From Cyanophora paradoxa (taxonomy: Eukaryota; Glaucocystophyceae; Cyanophorales; Cyanophoraceae), in assembly GCA_004431415.1 (NCBI GenBank), contig QPMI01000208.1, positions 1 through 64,000 of the forward strand: 64,000 nucleotides of DNA, given 5' to 3'. The notes below the pieces were generated by a model. It ran no database searches and was not told the DNA's origin. It was given only the letters and a program-made list of their open reading frames with translations. The position numbers and the translations under genes are program-made. Shown here in pieces: positions 24,508 through 36,986 of the stretch; the first letter of the stretch is position 1, and the number at the start of each line of letters is the position of its first letter.

Positions 24508-26974
24508 GAAGGCTTAAGCTTGTCGCCCTTGCGAAGTGCGGCTACCAGTACTGCGCATGTACAATCATAATCAGATCTAGGTCGAATCATGATCACATTT
24601 CTGGCGAAGTGGAAATGAATCCATTTTTACGTCGCACTAAATAATATACTCACGATCTGAGCGGATCAAATCTCGTTTGGATGAGTCTATAGTAGATAGG
24701 CACGCTTAATGACCATCAGCATTTCGAAACCGTCACAATTCTATAGATATAAGCCCTGGAAGAGCGGGGGGCCGGGGGCATTCGGAGTCGCGCGGTTATC
24801 TTTAAATTTTGAACCGCGGTTAGCATGCGCAGAACCTGCGGGCTGCTGCGAGCCAACACCGCTGAGAAGCTCTAACGCACCTAGAAGGTTTAAGACAATC
24901 TCCTTTCGATCGCAATGATCCTCTACGGGCGTACGCGCGTGCTGCTCGCGCGTGGCGCGGACGCGCCGCGCCGGCGTATAGCGCCAGGAGCTTCGGCCGG
25001 AGGCGTGGCCGCTGAACGATGAACTGATTTGCGCAAGAGAATGCGTCAGCGTGCGCGAGTCTTGGCGCTGATGCTGGCGCGATGTCGGATGCGCCGGGCC
25101 GAGTAGGAAATCTAGATCTGGATCCCCGGAGGCGCTGGCGCTGGCCTTTCGAAGCGCTGGATCTAGGGACTGCTTTACGCGCGCGGCGCTCCCGCGCTGT
25201 TGACGACCTTGCTGCAGCTACGATCAGAGCACATGTACCCCTCGAGCTCGGTCCCTGGGGTCCCAACTCCGGGTGAACTCCCTTGAAGTCACGTTGGCTT
25301 TTCGACGCCTCCTCCTTGAAGTCGCGCTACCCTGCCGGCTTTACGCTGACTGCAGGCCGATCTCGCTGGCTCTCGTGGGAATGGAATCATCGTCATCCGG
25401 CCGTGTCCGCAGTGCGCGTGCGATCGATCGATGTGCCTAGATCGCCTTCTGACGATCCGCGCGCTCGCTCGGCAGGCGGGCCGAGCAGAATGTCCGGAGC
25501 GAGCGGAGCTGTCCGGGGCAACCTACCCGAAGCTGCCTCGATCGCTGCGGCCGGCTTACAGGCCGATCGCTTTTCCCGAAACTGCTGAAGTTCCGACTGC
25601 TTTTCCCAATCGATCTGTACGTACCCCAGCCGCTGCTCTGCCGCCTCTGCGGCCTCTGCCGCTGCCACTGCGCACGCGCGGACGTACGTGGCTGCTACAT
25701 CGCAGCACTATAGAGGCTGCTCCTCGCTCGCGGTGCCAGCTTCATTGCCAGCTTGATTCGGGCTAGCGCCTCCGCTGTCGGCCCCCGGGGCGGCCCTCCT
25801 GGCCCGCAGCGAGCCATCCTGGCCCGCAGCGCCGCCGCGCCGCGCGCGCTCAATCCGGGCCGGCTCCGCGCGCCACAGACCGCCGGCGCCGGCGTCCTCC
25901 GGGGGAGTTCGCAGCGCCGTCAAGACCGTCCTCGACGTCCGTGCGCCCTCCCCGCGAGGGCTGCGGCCAAGCTGACAGGCGCGCAGTGAGCGGGCGCGGG
26001 AGCGTGCAGCTCGTGGTGTTTGTGGGGCGGGCCCTCGAGCGCCTTAAGTCGCAGGCGCGCCGGCCCCACCGTCTGCCCGCCGCCCGCCCGCCCGCCGCGA
26101 CTCACGCCGTCCTTCGTCCAACGCCCGGACACAGAAGCCGGCGGCGGCGGCAGTCGCACCCGCCGGGGCCGCGGCGAGCCTGTCGCGGCTCTCTCGGCTC
26201 TCTCCAACGCCCGCGTCCCCCTCGACCTCGCCTCCGAAACGATTGCGCCCGGCCGCCGCCCCCGCCTGTAACCCGCATTTACCGGCCGGCCGGCGCAGTG
26301 TGTTGCTCGCCTTCGAGCAGTACGAGTACTGCCGGCCCAGCGCCCGTCCGTCCTGCCCTGGCGCAGGGTGAATGTTGCGGCGGCGGCCCGCTCGAGCCGG
26401 CACAGCAGCCGCGCCCAGGAGTCGAGCGGAGCGGACAGTGCAAGGGAGGTTCGGCAGCTTCACTGTCTACGGGCCGGGGCGCCTAGCTAGTCCGTTGCGC
26501 CCTAGTCCGTTGCGCCCACCAGCCGGCAGCACGAACGCTGCATGACGCCACCAGGCAAAGCTTCAAGGCAAAGGCCCGGGCTATGCAGGACTACGTTTAG
26601 TTTGTTGTAAACGCCTCCAGCCGTCTCGGCCGCCCCGGCGTCCTGCGCGAGGGTGGGGGCAGTCGGCGGGGGCCGCGGCGAAAGAGGGGAAAGGGGGGGG
26701 GGTACCGAGGGCCCAGCACGGGGAAGCGGACCCGTCTCAGGAGAGACCATCGAGCGCGACCTCGAGAGACCCTCGGGAGGTCTGGCACCACCGGGGAACA
26801 GGAAGGCGAGGGGCCGAGGGCTCGAGAGCGGCCGAGAAGATCATGATGCTCGGGGGCGCCCGACGCCGTGGCTGTGGCGGCGGCGGCGAAAGAGTCAAGA
26901 ACGAAAGCGTGCCGGAAAAAAGAAAGAAGAAGCGGAAGCTAGGGCGGGGGGCAGCGGTGCGGACTTTCGCACCG
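24508..26974. other. 2.5-kb intergenic region, no supported gene
   Basis: 24,540-24,900 is AT-rich; 25,000-26,970 is GC-rich with many open frames on both strands, but none shows a domain or consistent exon-intron logic. Two GTCCGTTGCGCC copies sit at about 26,490-26,518. I see no tRNA or transposase signature. Confidence 0.5.
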
Positions 26975-29900
26975 AAGGGGTACCAGGCTCAGCGGGGAAG
27001 CGGAGGCTGCAGCGAGGCGAGCGGAGCGGAGCTCAGCGCCTTGCGGCTGTCCTGCGCAGGGCGCGGGCCGTCGGAAGGGAGGCGCGACAGTGGGGCGGGG
27101 GTGGGGGGGGGGAGGGGCGAGGGGGTACCAGAGGCTCAGCGGGGTAGCGGAGGCTGCAGCGGGGCGGAGCTCAGCGCCTTGCGGCTGTCCTGCGCGGGGC
27201 GCGGGCCGTCGGTGGGGGCCGCGACTGGGGGGGAGGGGGGGAGGGGTACCTTGGGCTCAGCGAAGGGGTACCAGTGGCTCAGTAAGTGGGCGAGAGAGAA
27301 AGAGTGCCGATAAACGAGGAGATCGCACCTGCCCACGGCATCACGCTGCAGCTCCGTATCTTCATCGTAAATCCGCTCGGCCCACGGCAAAACACCGCAG
27401 GCTCCTCCAAACTCGAGCGCCAACTGGCCCACGGCAAAACACCGGAGGCTTGCGAAGGAGTTGGCGTCGACTCCGTGTCGCCTGGAAGGTCATCTGCGGC
27501 AAAGTTAGCGTCTGGAAGCGCCTAGAAGAGCCGGGGGACTGTGTGGAGGCTTCGCGTGGACTCGGCGTCGATCTTCCGATCTCGACCTCGGCGGGCACCG
27601 CACAGTGTCCGCCCCGCCCGCCCGCCCGCGCAGCTGCAGCGCGCCCCGTCCAGGGTCCGCTCGCAGGTGATCCTAGAACGAGGGTCAGGCGAGGCGGCGC
27701 GCGCCGAGGCCGGTCTCGGAGGGGGCGGACCTTGGTCCAACGGCGTCACGCCGGAGACTCCTCCAGATCTCTAGCGCCAACCGGCCCACGACATAACGCC
27801 GGAGCCTCTTCTGGTTTGGCGTCGACTCGGTGTCGCCAAGCGCCTAGAAGGTCATCTGCGGCAAAAACCAGTGCAGCGGGACGGAGCTCGGCGCCTTGCG
27901 GCTGTCCTGCGCGGGGCGCGGGCCGTCGGTGGGGGCCGCGACCGGGGGGGAGAGGGGGGGAGGTACCTTGGGCTCAGCGAGGGGGTACCAGTGGCTTAGT
28001 GAGTGGGCGAGAGAGAAAGAGTGCCGATAAACGAGGAGATCGCACCTGCCCACGGCATCACGCTGCAGCTCCGTATCTTCATCGTAAATCCGCTCGGCCC
28101 ACGGCATCACGCCGAAGGCTCCTCCAAACTCGAGCGCCAACCGGCCCACAGCATAACGCTGCAGGCTTGCGTAGGAGTTGGCGTCGACTCCGTGTCGCCT
28201 AGGAAGTTCATCTGCGGCAAAGTTAGTGTCTGGAAGCGCCTAGAAGAGCCCTGAGCCGGGGGACTGTGTGGAGGCTTCGCGTGGACTCGGCGTCGATCTT
28301 CCGATCTCGACCTCGGCGGGCACCGCACAGTGTCCGCCCCGCCCGCCCGCCCGCGCAGCTGCAGCGCGCCCCGTCCAGGGTCCGCTCGCAGGTGATCCTA
28401 GAACGAGGGTCAGGCGAGGCGGCGCGCGCCGAGGCCGGTCTCGGAGGGGGCGGACCTTGGTCCAACGGCGTCACGCCGGAGACTCCTCCAGATCTCTAGC
28501 GCCAACCGGCCCACGACATAACGCCGGAGCCTCTTCTGGTTTGGCGTCGACTCGGTGTCGCCAAGCGCCTAGAAGGTCATCTGCGGCAAAAACCAGTGCA
28601 GCGGGGCGGAGCTCGGCGCCTTGCGGCTGTCCTGCGCGGGGCGCGGGCCGTCGGTGGGGGCCGCGACCGGGGGGGAGAGGGGGGGAGGTACCTTGGGCTC
28701 AGCGAGGGGGTACCAGTGGCTTAGTGAGTGGGCGAGAGAGAAAGAGTGCCGATAAACGAGGAGATCGCACCTGCCCACGGCATCACGCTGCAGCTCCGTA
28801 TCTTCATCGTAAATCCGCTCGGCCCACGGCAAAACACCGCAGGCTCCTCCAAACTCGAGCGCCAACTGGCCCACGGCAAAACACCGGAGGCTTGCGAAGG
28901 AGTTGGCGTCGACTCCGTGTCGCCTGGAAGGTCATCTGCGGCAAAGTTAGCGTCTGGAAGCGCCTAGAAGAGCCGGGGGACTGTGTGGAGGCTTCGCGTG
29001 GACTCGGCGTCGATCTTCCGATCTCGACCTCGGCGGGCACCGCACAGTGTCCGCCCCGCCCGCCCGCCCGCGCAGCTGCAGCGCGCCCGTCCAGGGTCCG
29101 CTCGCAGGTGATCCTAGAACGAGGGTCAGGCGAGGCGGCGCGCGCCGAGGCCGGTCTCGGAGGGGCGGACCTTGGTCCAACGGCGTCACGCCGGAGACTC
29201 CTCCAGATCTCTAGCGCCAACCGGCCCACGACATAACGCCGGAGCCTCTTCTGGTTTGGCGTCGACTCGGTGTCGCCAAGCGCCTAGAAGGTCATCTGCG
29301 GCAAAAACCAGTGCAGCGGGGCGGAGCTCGGCGCCTTGCGGCTGTCCTGCGCGGGGCGCGGGCCGTCGGTGGGGGCCGCGACCGGGGGGGAGAGGGGGGG
29401 AGGTACCTTGGGCTCAGCGAGGGGGTACCAGTGGCTTAGTGAGTGGGCGAGAGAGAAAGAGTGCCGATAAACGAGGAGATCGCACCTGCCCACGGCATCA
29501 CGCTGCAGCTCCGTATCTTCATCGTAAATCCGCTCGGCCCACGGCAAAACACCGCAGGCTCCTCCAAACTCGAGCGCCAACTGGCCCACGGCAAAACACC
29601 GGAGGCTTGCGTAGGAGTTGGCGTCGACTCCGTGTCGCCTAGAAGGTCATCTGCGGCAAAGTTAGCGTCTGGAAGCGCCAAGAAGAGCCGGGGGGCTGTG
29701 TGGAGGCTTCGCGTGGACTCGGCGTCGATCTTCCGATCTCGACCTCGGCGGGCACCGCACAGTGTCCGCCCCGCCCGCCCGCCCGCGCAGCTGCAGCACG
29801 CCCCGTCCAGGGCCCGCTCGCAGGTGATCCTAGAACGAGGGTCAGGCGAGGCGGCGCGCGCCGAGGCCGGTCTCGGAGGGGGCGGACCTTGGTCCGACGG

Positions 29901-29990
29901 CGTCACGCCGGAGACTCCTCCAGATCTCGAGCGCCAACCGGCCCACGACATAACGCCGGAGCCTCTTCTGGTTTGGCATCGTTCTGGCCC
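26975..29990. repeat. Tandem array, about four copies of a ~720-bp unit
   Basis: GTGTGGAGGCTTCGCGTGGA occurs at 27,541, 28,266, 28,983 and 29,698 (spacings 725, 717, 715). The GCCGATAAACGAGGAGATCG block recurs near 27,307, 28,024, 28,748 and 29,462. Copies are nearly identical. Within each unit a shorter motif, GGCCCACGRCATAACRCC or GGCCCACGGCAAAACACC followed by a CTTGCG/CTCCTCC tail, is itself repeated three to four times. At the left edge (26,980-27,250) a shorter ~140-bp sub-unit is duplicated. Long open frames occur on both strands only because the unit is GC-rich and its length is near a multiple of three. I consider the array noncoding. Confidence 0.85.
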
Positions 29991-30723
29991 GTGGCGGTGA
30001 TGTCGCCGATCGGGGCTTGGCGGTCTTGTCGCTGGTGGGCGGGCGGGCGCGAGGCGGGTCAGCTGCGGCGTGAGAGGGGGGGGGCGGGGGCCGGGGCAGG
30101 CGGACCGAAGGCGGAGCCTTGGCCGCGAGCTCCGCCGCCTCCGCCGCCTCTCCCTTGGCCTTGAGGGCGCGCAGCGTCTCGAACTCGGAGAGGACGCGGC
30201 CGCAGCTGACCTTCAGCATCTGCGCGCAGGGCGTGTCGGGGGCGGGGCGGCGGGGGCGGTGCGGGGCGCGCGCACGTCGCCGATGTCAGCGCGGCCCTCG
30301 CTCGCGAACATCTCCTGCAGGTGCGTCGCCTCGCTCTGGATCTCGCCGTCAGCGAGGCGACGCGGAGCGACGTGTCGGCGCGTGCGAGCCGCCTCGAGCT
30401 CCAGCCGCTCCACCGGCTCCGGCTGCTGCGGCTGCTGCGCCTGCTCCGGCGCCGGCTCGCTCGAGAACATCGACAGGATCTTGTCGAGGACCTGCGCGGC
30501 GCCAGAAGTCACGTCACGATGCTCGCGATTCACGAGATTCGCCGAGGGCCGCTCAGCGTCTTCTGGCGCGCGGCGGCCCCGAAAACCGGGTAGAAAGCAT
30601 CTAGAGCACGTGCGAGGGCTGAAATTCAACAGAAGCGCGCACCGGGGTCTCGGATGCAGAGTCGGCGGACGAAGGGACGATCTTGGGGGAGGGGACGATG
30701 CGGTTGAAGAGGGACGCAAACAT
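29842..30723 (-). CDS. Hypothetical protein reading into the tandem array
   Basis: Not recognised. Start MFASLFNRIVPSPKIVPSSA at 30,723; splice near 30,645 to VLDKILSMFSSEPAPEQAQQ; possible GC-AG intron to IQSEATHLQEMFASEGRADI; next exon MLKVSCGRVLSEFETLRALK then AKGEAAEAAELAAKAPP. The predicted helices are charged and could form a coiled coil. The last exon becomes Pro/Arg-rich and runs into the ~720-bp repeats, ending at 29,842 if unspliced, or further left if a C-rich intron near 30,070-30,110 is removed. In-frame junctions with branch-like motifs support a real gene, but the 3' end may have been replaced by the repeat array. Confidence 0.45.
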
Positions 30724-32772
30724 CTTTAGCTTGTTTATCGCTTGGTGAAGCAGGGAAACTTTCGTTCGGATTTAGCATGAACGCAAAGTGATCGTTGCGA
30801 TTCAGATGTACCCTAGAAGCGGGGTACCGCTAGAAGGTGGGGGGGAGAGACGCCCGGGCGGTTACCGCCGCTAACCGCGCGCGCAAAAGAGGCCGCGCCC
30901 GGATTTGAAAAACTTAGAAAGGCGTACCCCCCCCGGCCGCCCCCGAAGCGCACCTCAGGAACCGTCCGCGAACGCGTGGAGTTCGTTCCGCTCTGTCCGC
31001 CTTTGGATGCGGGGTCGTCAACCAGCGCGCCGCTCCGCCCCACCTGAGAGCGGAAGTCGTAGCCGCGCGAGCCTCAGGGCCCGCCGCCGCGGCGGCCGGC
31101 GATCGTCTCTCGGCGCTGCGGAGATCGTCAGATTGTGTGGCGTGCGTTTGGCGGCTCCGCCGCAGGCGCGCCGCACGCTGCGTCGACTGAAGCGGATCGG
31201 CGCATGGGCGCTCCTTCTGGGATCCGCTTGCCTGATCCTCTTCAGCTCGCCCGATCCTTGTCAGCTCGCCCGCGTGTCGCTCGCCGCTGCGCCGGAGCTC
31301 AGAGCTGACGCGCCCGCCGCAGAGGATCGAGTGGAAGCGCGCACGAGCTTCCAGCGTCGCGCCGGGGCGGGGGCTAGCTGTAGCTATAGGTGCTTGCGAA
31401 TGACAAGGGAGAGGAAATCCGAGAGCTCGAGACCCTGAGGGGAAGGAGAGGAGATTAAATCTAGATCTCGAGGGATCCGGAAAGAGAGAGGAGAGCCTAG
31501 AGGGAAGCTCGAAGACTTTAACAGGAGGAGAGACGGCAGTTTAGAGGCAAGGAGATATGCTTACGCACACGTTCGAGGAATGAAACGGTTTCCCCCTGGT
31601 CCCGCTGCCGCCGCCGGCGGCGGCCGCCGGGCGCCTCCCGGAGTCCGGGCTCTCGGCATCGATCTTCGAGTTCGAGTTCGCCGGGCTAAGCAGTGACGAC
31701 GCCAGCTGCCTGCGGGCGAAGGCGAAATCAACCGACGAGAAAGCGAGAGGACGAGCATATTATATTATTTTACCTCGCCGCGGCGCCACGCCGGCGCCTG
31801 CATTCCCGCCCGGTCGTGCTCGCGCCTCATCAGTTTCTCGTGATCTGCCGGACTCCGGGATTTGAGCGGGCCCGGGGGGTAGTTCGGGGGTAATCGGCTC
31901 AGTGTTACCTCGGGATGCGGCGGGTACTCAGTGTGACTCGGTCCGGACGCAGGTCACTGAGTTAGCCCGGGGAGGAACCCATGTTGTCCTTCGCAGCTGC
32001 GATGCGCCGATGCCCTCTGCAGCTGCGCGCCGAAAAAACGAGGCGGTTGTCAATGTCTTACATGAAAGCGACGCCTCCGGGCCGAAGAGAGTGCTCGCGC
32101 ATCGACGAAGGCATGGCCGGCGCGCGCCGAGACTCGCGATATCGATACGAATGCAGCAAGGCCGCGCGCCAGTCAGCGCGCACCGCGACGCATTTATCGC
32201 TCGATGAGAACGATTCAACGTGTTTCTGAAGTCCGGAGCAGAGGCGCGGTACCACGCTTCGCGGACCTTCAAAAACGGACATGGTGACCTGCGCGGCGTC
32301 CGACGGTCATGCGGGCACAGGCGGAAGGCAACGTGCCGACGGCGCACCTAGGCTCAACGGTCACAGGCGCTCGTCGGCTGAACGGGGCTGGCTGATAGGC
32401 CGGGGAAGAGCCTTTTTAAGCCAGAGACTGCAGCGAGCTGGCTGCGCTTCTACGCGAGCTAGCACCGCATGCAAACTCGTGTGCGCGACCGGAATGACTG
32501 CTAGAAACCCGCGGCGCTCTCCGCGTGCCTTGCCGAGGCTGGCGATAGCTTTGTGGGCGGGGGAGGGGGGGGGGGGGGGGGTGCCAGAGTATACCTATAC
32601 CCCTCGAGGCGCAGGAGTTGCAGGAACTGCCAAAACTCCGCGGGCGACCGGCGGGCGCTAGCTGCCGAGAATCACCTGTACAGCGTTTCGCCGTCGCTCT
32701 GCACGTATCTGTCCGATGCAAAGCGCGTTCACGGGCCCCGCGCCCGTCGGGCGGCGCGGCCAAGCCTCAGCG
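30724..32772. other. 2-kb intergenic region upstream of the DMT-ACT gene
   Basis: No gene firmly supported. A plus-strand frame at 30,905-31,438 includes one hydrophobic stretch (GAWALLLGSACLILFSS) but no domain or convincing splice partners. 31,440-31,560 is purine-rich (GAGAGGAGAG type). A G run of about 18 lies near 32,565. Confidence 0.45.
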
Positions 32773-35700
32773 ATGGCTTCCAATGCTCAACAGAGCCAAA
32801 TTGCGGCGGCTTCGTGCCGATCGGCCGCGGGGCTGCGAAAGGCGCCGTCTCGCGCCGCGCCGGGGCCGTCGGCCTTCTTCGGCTCGGCCGGGCCGCTGCA
32901 GGCGTGGACGCTTGTCAGCACGCGTCTTCACCGTGACGTCAGCTGGCCGCGCTCCCAGCCGCGGCGCTTCCGGGTGTCGGCGTCCGCCAAGGACGAGAGC
33001 CGCGGCAGCGACGCCGACGTGCTCGGCGGCTCGACCGAGGTGGACTGCGGCAAGCTGCCGAGTGCGCTCGCCCGGGCGGGCCCGAGGGTCGGACGCCGGC
33101 GCCCGAGCGCTGACGCCGCCGCCGCCGCGCGCCGGCAGACCTCCAGGAGCTCGAGGCCGGCGCGAGCTCCCTGCACGTCGAGTCCCCCGACCGGGGCCCG
33201 CAGTGCGCCCGCCCTCTGCGCCCGCCCTCGCGCCGCCCCCCGCCGCCCCCCGCGCCGACCGGGGGGCCGGGGGCCAGCCACGCGCGGGGCCTGGTGCTGC
33301 TGAACCTCGTGATCTTCCTGTGGGCCTCCAACTTCTCGGTCATCAAGGACGGCGTCGAGTCCCTCGCGCCCTCCATCTTCAACCTCTGCCGCTTCTCCGT
33401 CGCCTCCGTCGCGTTCCTCCCCTTCGCCCTCCGCGAGCGCGACCCCGCCCTCTGGAAGACCGGCATGGAGTGCGGCCCCCGCGCCCCGCGCCCCGCGCCC
33501 CGCCCGCGCCCCTCCCGCGCGCTCAGCGACGCCGCAGGCTGGCGCTCTGGCTGGCCCTGGGGTACGCGACGCAGGCGATCGCCCTCAAGTTCACCTCCGC
33601 GACCTCCTCCGCCTTCATCTCCACCCTGCAGGCCCGCCCCCCGCCCCCCGCCCCGCCCCCCCGCCCCGCCCCCGCCCACCCCGCCCCGCAGGTGATCCTC
33701 GTGCCGCTCATCGCGGGGCTCTTCGGGCGGCGCATCTCGCCGGCGATCTGGACGTCGGCGCTGCTGGCGTTCGGGGGGGTGGGCCTGATCGCGTACGACG
33801 GGGCGGCGGCGAGCGCGGGGGACCTGCTGAACCTCCTCTTCGCCCTCTTCTGCTCCTGCTACGTCATCCGCCTCGAGGCCAACGCCGGCAAGTTCCCCGC
33901 CCAGGCCCTCTCCGTGCGGCCCCCGCCCCCCGCCCTTCCCCCCGCCTCGTCTCCCTCCCCCCGCCCCTAAAAGAGCCCGGGCGGCCTCCCCCTCCCCCCG
34001 CAGGGCGTCCAGCTCTTCGGCCTCGTCATCTTCTCCGCCATCTGGGTCGCCGTCGAGCGGTGAGCCCCTGCCCCTCGCCGGCCCCGCTTCGCTTCCCGGC
34101 CGACGGGCGCGCCGGCGCAGGCCGCCGCTGGACCCGTCGACCATCCCCTGGCTCGCCATCGTGTACCTCGGCGTGGTGCGCCCCCCTCCCTCCGGGCGAG
34201 CCGCGCGCCGGCCGCCGCTGACGCCCCCCGCAGGTGACGACGGCGCTGACGACGTGGCTGGAGACGATCGCCCTGCGCGACGGCGTCACCGCCTCCGAGG
34301 CCGTGCGCCCCGCACGCCTCCGGCGCGCGGTGCCCGGCTGAGAGGGCGGGGCGGGGCAGGCGCTGACGTACAGCCTGGAGCCGGTCTGGGCGAGCGCCTT
34401 CGCCTCCTTCTTCCTCGGCGAGAAGGCCCGCCCCGCCCCGCCCCGCCCGCTCGCCCCGCCCGCTCGCTCCGCGCCGAGCAGCGGGCCGCAGTTGGGGCCC
34501 GCGGCTGGGCCGGCGCCGCCCTCGTCCTCGCCGGCTCCGCCTACTCGCAGCTCACCGGCGCCCAGCGCCTCGTCGAGCGGCGCGCACCCGCCTCCCGCCC
34601 CGCCCCCTCGCCGCGCCCTTCTCTGACCGGCCGGGCGCGCAGGTTCGCGGCTTCGGTGATCGAGAAGCTCACGGCGCCGCTGCGGGACGAGCGGGGCGCC
34701 CTCCCCGCCTGGGTGCGCCCTCTCCCCTTCCGCCCACGGCGCCCGCTCCGAGCGAGCACGCGCGCGCGCCAGGTCCCCGTGCCCGCCTCCATGCGCCGCG
34801 CCCGCGCCTCGGACCCGCCGACGGTGCGCGCGCGTGTCGCGGCCGGCGAGCGCTGCCGCCCCGCCGGGGCGAGCGGGGTCTGGGCGGTGCGGCAGGTGCG
34901 GTTCGACAACGGGGCGGACGAGTCGCGCACGCTGCTCATCGTCGAGGCCCCCGACCGCGCCGTCCGCCCCCGTCCCTCGCCCCTCCCAGCCTGCCGCTCG
35001 GGAGCGGGCGCCGAGGGGGAGGGCGGGGCAGGGCCTGCTGGGGGACGTCGTGCGGGCGATCGCGCGGAGCGGCCTCGACATCTCCTCCGCCCAGGCCCGT
35101 CCGCCTCGAACGCGGGCGCGGGGCCAGCTGAGGCGGGGCGGGGCGGGGCAGGTAGCGACGGTGGCGGGGCGGGTGGAGGACCGCTTCCTCATCGCCTCCA
35201 AGGCCGGCCGCAAGATCCCCGTCCGCCCCGCCCCGCCCGCCCCCGCCCCGCCCCGGGCGGCGGCTGGAGGGCGGGACGGCAGGCGTCGGAGCAGCCGGAG
35301 CTCGCCGCGGAGCTCCTCGCCGAGCTCGAGCGCCGCGCCTCCAAGGTCCCCCGGCCCGCGCGCCCCTCCCCGAGCCCCCCGCCCCGCTGAGAGGGCGGCG
35401 CGGCAGCTGACGGCGGGGGCGCGGCGCACCGTCTCGCCGCCCTCCTCGCCGGGCGCCGAGACGCCCTCCGTCTACGACTCCTCCCCGAGCCAGGGCGACT
35501 CCTACTACGACCAGGCGCCCCCGCCCCCCCGCCCCCCCGCCCCGGCGCCCCGCGACCTTTCGTCGCCGCGCAGCCGGAGCCGGCGCTGCGGCTGGTGTAC
35601 GACGGGATGAGCTGCGAGATGGACAACGGGGCGTGCTCGGTGCACACCGTGCTCACCTTCTCGTGCCCGGACCGCCCGGGCCTCCTCTCGGACATCGCCA

Positions 35701-36249
35701 CCTCCATCGCCCAGGCCGGTCCGCCCCGCCCCGCCCCGCGCCCCGCCCCGCGCGCCCCGCGCCCTTCGCCCCCGCAGCCCCTCGACCGCCCCCCGCCCCC
35801 AGGCTGCGTCATCCACCGCGCCGACATCGCCACGCTCCGCGGCCGGGTGCCGGACACGCGCAGCCCGCCCTCCGCCCCCGCCCACCCGCCTCACCCCCGC
35901 CACCCCCGCCTCCCCCCCCGCAGGCGGCGGACGTGGTGCACGTGACTGACGAGGCGGGCCGCAAGCTCGACTCGGAGCGGATGCAGGCGCGCCCGCCCCG
36001 CCCCCCCGCCCCCCCGCCGCACCCCGGGGGTCCCGTGGTCGAGCCCCGGGCGCAGGAGATCGTGGAGGGGATCCTCGCCCCCAAGGGCAACTTCCTGCCC
36101 CGCTTCCAGGTGCGTGCGCGGGGCGGGGCGGGGCTCGAGGGGCCGCCCCGGGGGGCCGCTGAGGCGGGCGGGCCGCGCAGGCGGCGCTGGCGGAGCGCTA
36201 CTTCGACCTCCGCGAGCAGCGGAGCGAGGAGAGGGGCGCGGAGGACTAG
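32773..36249 (+). CDS. Drug/metabolite transporter (EamA) with C-terminal tandem ACT domains, probably plastid
   Basis: N-terminus (MASNAQQSQIAAASCRSAAG, FFGSAGPLQ, RFRVSASAKDESRG) is Ser/Ala/Arg-rich like a plastid leader; an earlier Met lies at 32,716. The membrane part holds about ten segments as two EamA repeats: GLVLLNLVIFLWASNFSVIK (33,290), ELALWLALGYATQAIALKF, VILVPLIAGLFGRRISPAIW, DLLNLLFALFCSCYVIRLEA, GVQLFGLVIFSAIWVAVE, IPWLAIVYLGVVTTALTTWL, ALTYSLEPVWASAFASFFLG, GWAGAALVLAGSAYSQLTGA (34,500). A GC-AG intron at about 34,582-34,640 then joins VE-R-FAASVIEKLTAPLRDER in frame, leading to ACT 1 (LLIVEAPDRAGLLGDVVRAI, 34,940-35,090) and ACT 2 (LTFSCPDRPGLLSDIATSIA, 35,655-35,710), ending REQRSEERGAED, TAG 36,247-36,249. 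The ACT half resembles plastid ACR11/12 proteins. One fused gene is favoured; two adjacent genes remain possible. Confidence 0.75.
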
Positions 36250-36986
36250 CCTAGTAGGCCCCGCTCCCCCGGCCCGCCGCTCCCCACCTGCAGGTCACTC
36301 GCGAGTGACCAAATGCCCACCTGGCACCAACTCGGCGGTTTTTTTTTTTGAACGGTTACCTGTCGTGCTGTACATGTTTTCGACGATCGAGTGCCGCGAC
36401 GCTTTGTAGTTTTGACAAATTCATTAATTATAATTGATCATGAGCACCCGGGGACTCGGCCGCGGTGACCCCGCCTGTCAGGGCCCTTGGTGTGCACCCC
36501 CCCCAGGAGCATTTGCTTCAATTCCCGGAGGGATTGTTGTATATGGTCATGGTGCAAGGCAGGGGGCGGCGAGCGGGGCGCTCCTTGGTGGAACAAATAC
36601 GTAGGCACATGCACCGGGCATGGCAGCGGCCAGGCAGGCAGTCCCTGGCAGCCGATCCTGGCATAGTGAACAGGAGCCCGGGGCGCGGCGCCGGCGAGCT
36701 AGTAGCGTAAGAGGTCTTTGTATCATACATACAAGTGGTTCGTGTGGCCGGGCGGGCTGCGCGCGCGCTGCCCTGGACGCGCGCCCGTCGAGCGTGCGGG
36801 CGCCAGCTCGGGCACTCAGATGCATGCCGGCAGCGGCGATTGCGAGCGCACCGCGCCCCGAGCTCGCGACCGCGTCCGCAAGGCCCTGACTGGAGCGGCC
36901 GCTAAACCGGACCCCGAAGGTGGCCGCCCGTTGGGCGGGCTCGGCCGGCGCGGCGACCTCGGGCTGGTCGTCTGCGCGCCGAGCGG
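36250..36986. other. Region between the DMT-ACT gene and an unknown minus-strand gene
   Basis: 737 bp. A direct CACTCGCGAGTGACC palindrome lies at about 36,296-36,310 and a run of ten T near 36,340. The minus-strand frame 36,547-36,825 could be a downstream exon of the neighbouring gene (see the next entry). Otherwise nothing is supported. Confidence 0.4.

Noticed and set aside
26044-26463. Minus-strand frame near 26.3 kb with a possible GT...AG intron
   Set aside because: Could be an exon pair, but composition is repetitive Ala/Gly/Arg and no family match was seen.
27090-29642. Long plus-strand frames in the ~720-bp array
   Set aside because: Repeated Pro/Arg/Ala-rich text produced by the tandem unit; several frames on both strands are equally open.
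30905-31438. Plus-strand frame with one hydrophobic stretch
   Set aside because: No domain, no convincing start context or downstream exons; left as unresolved intergenic.
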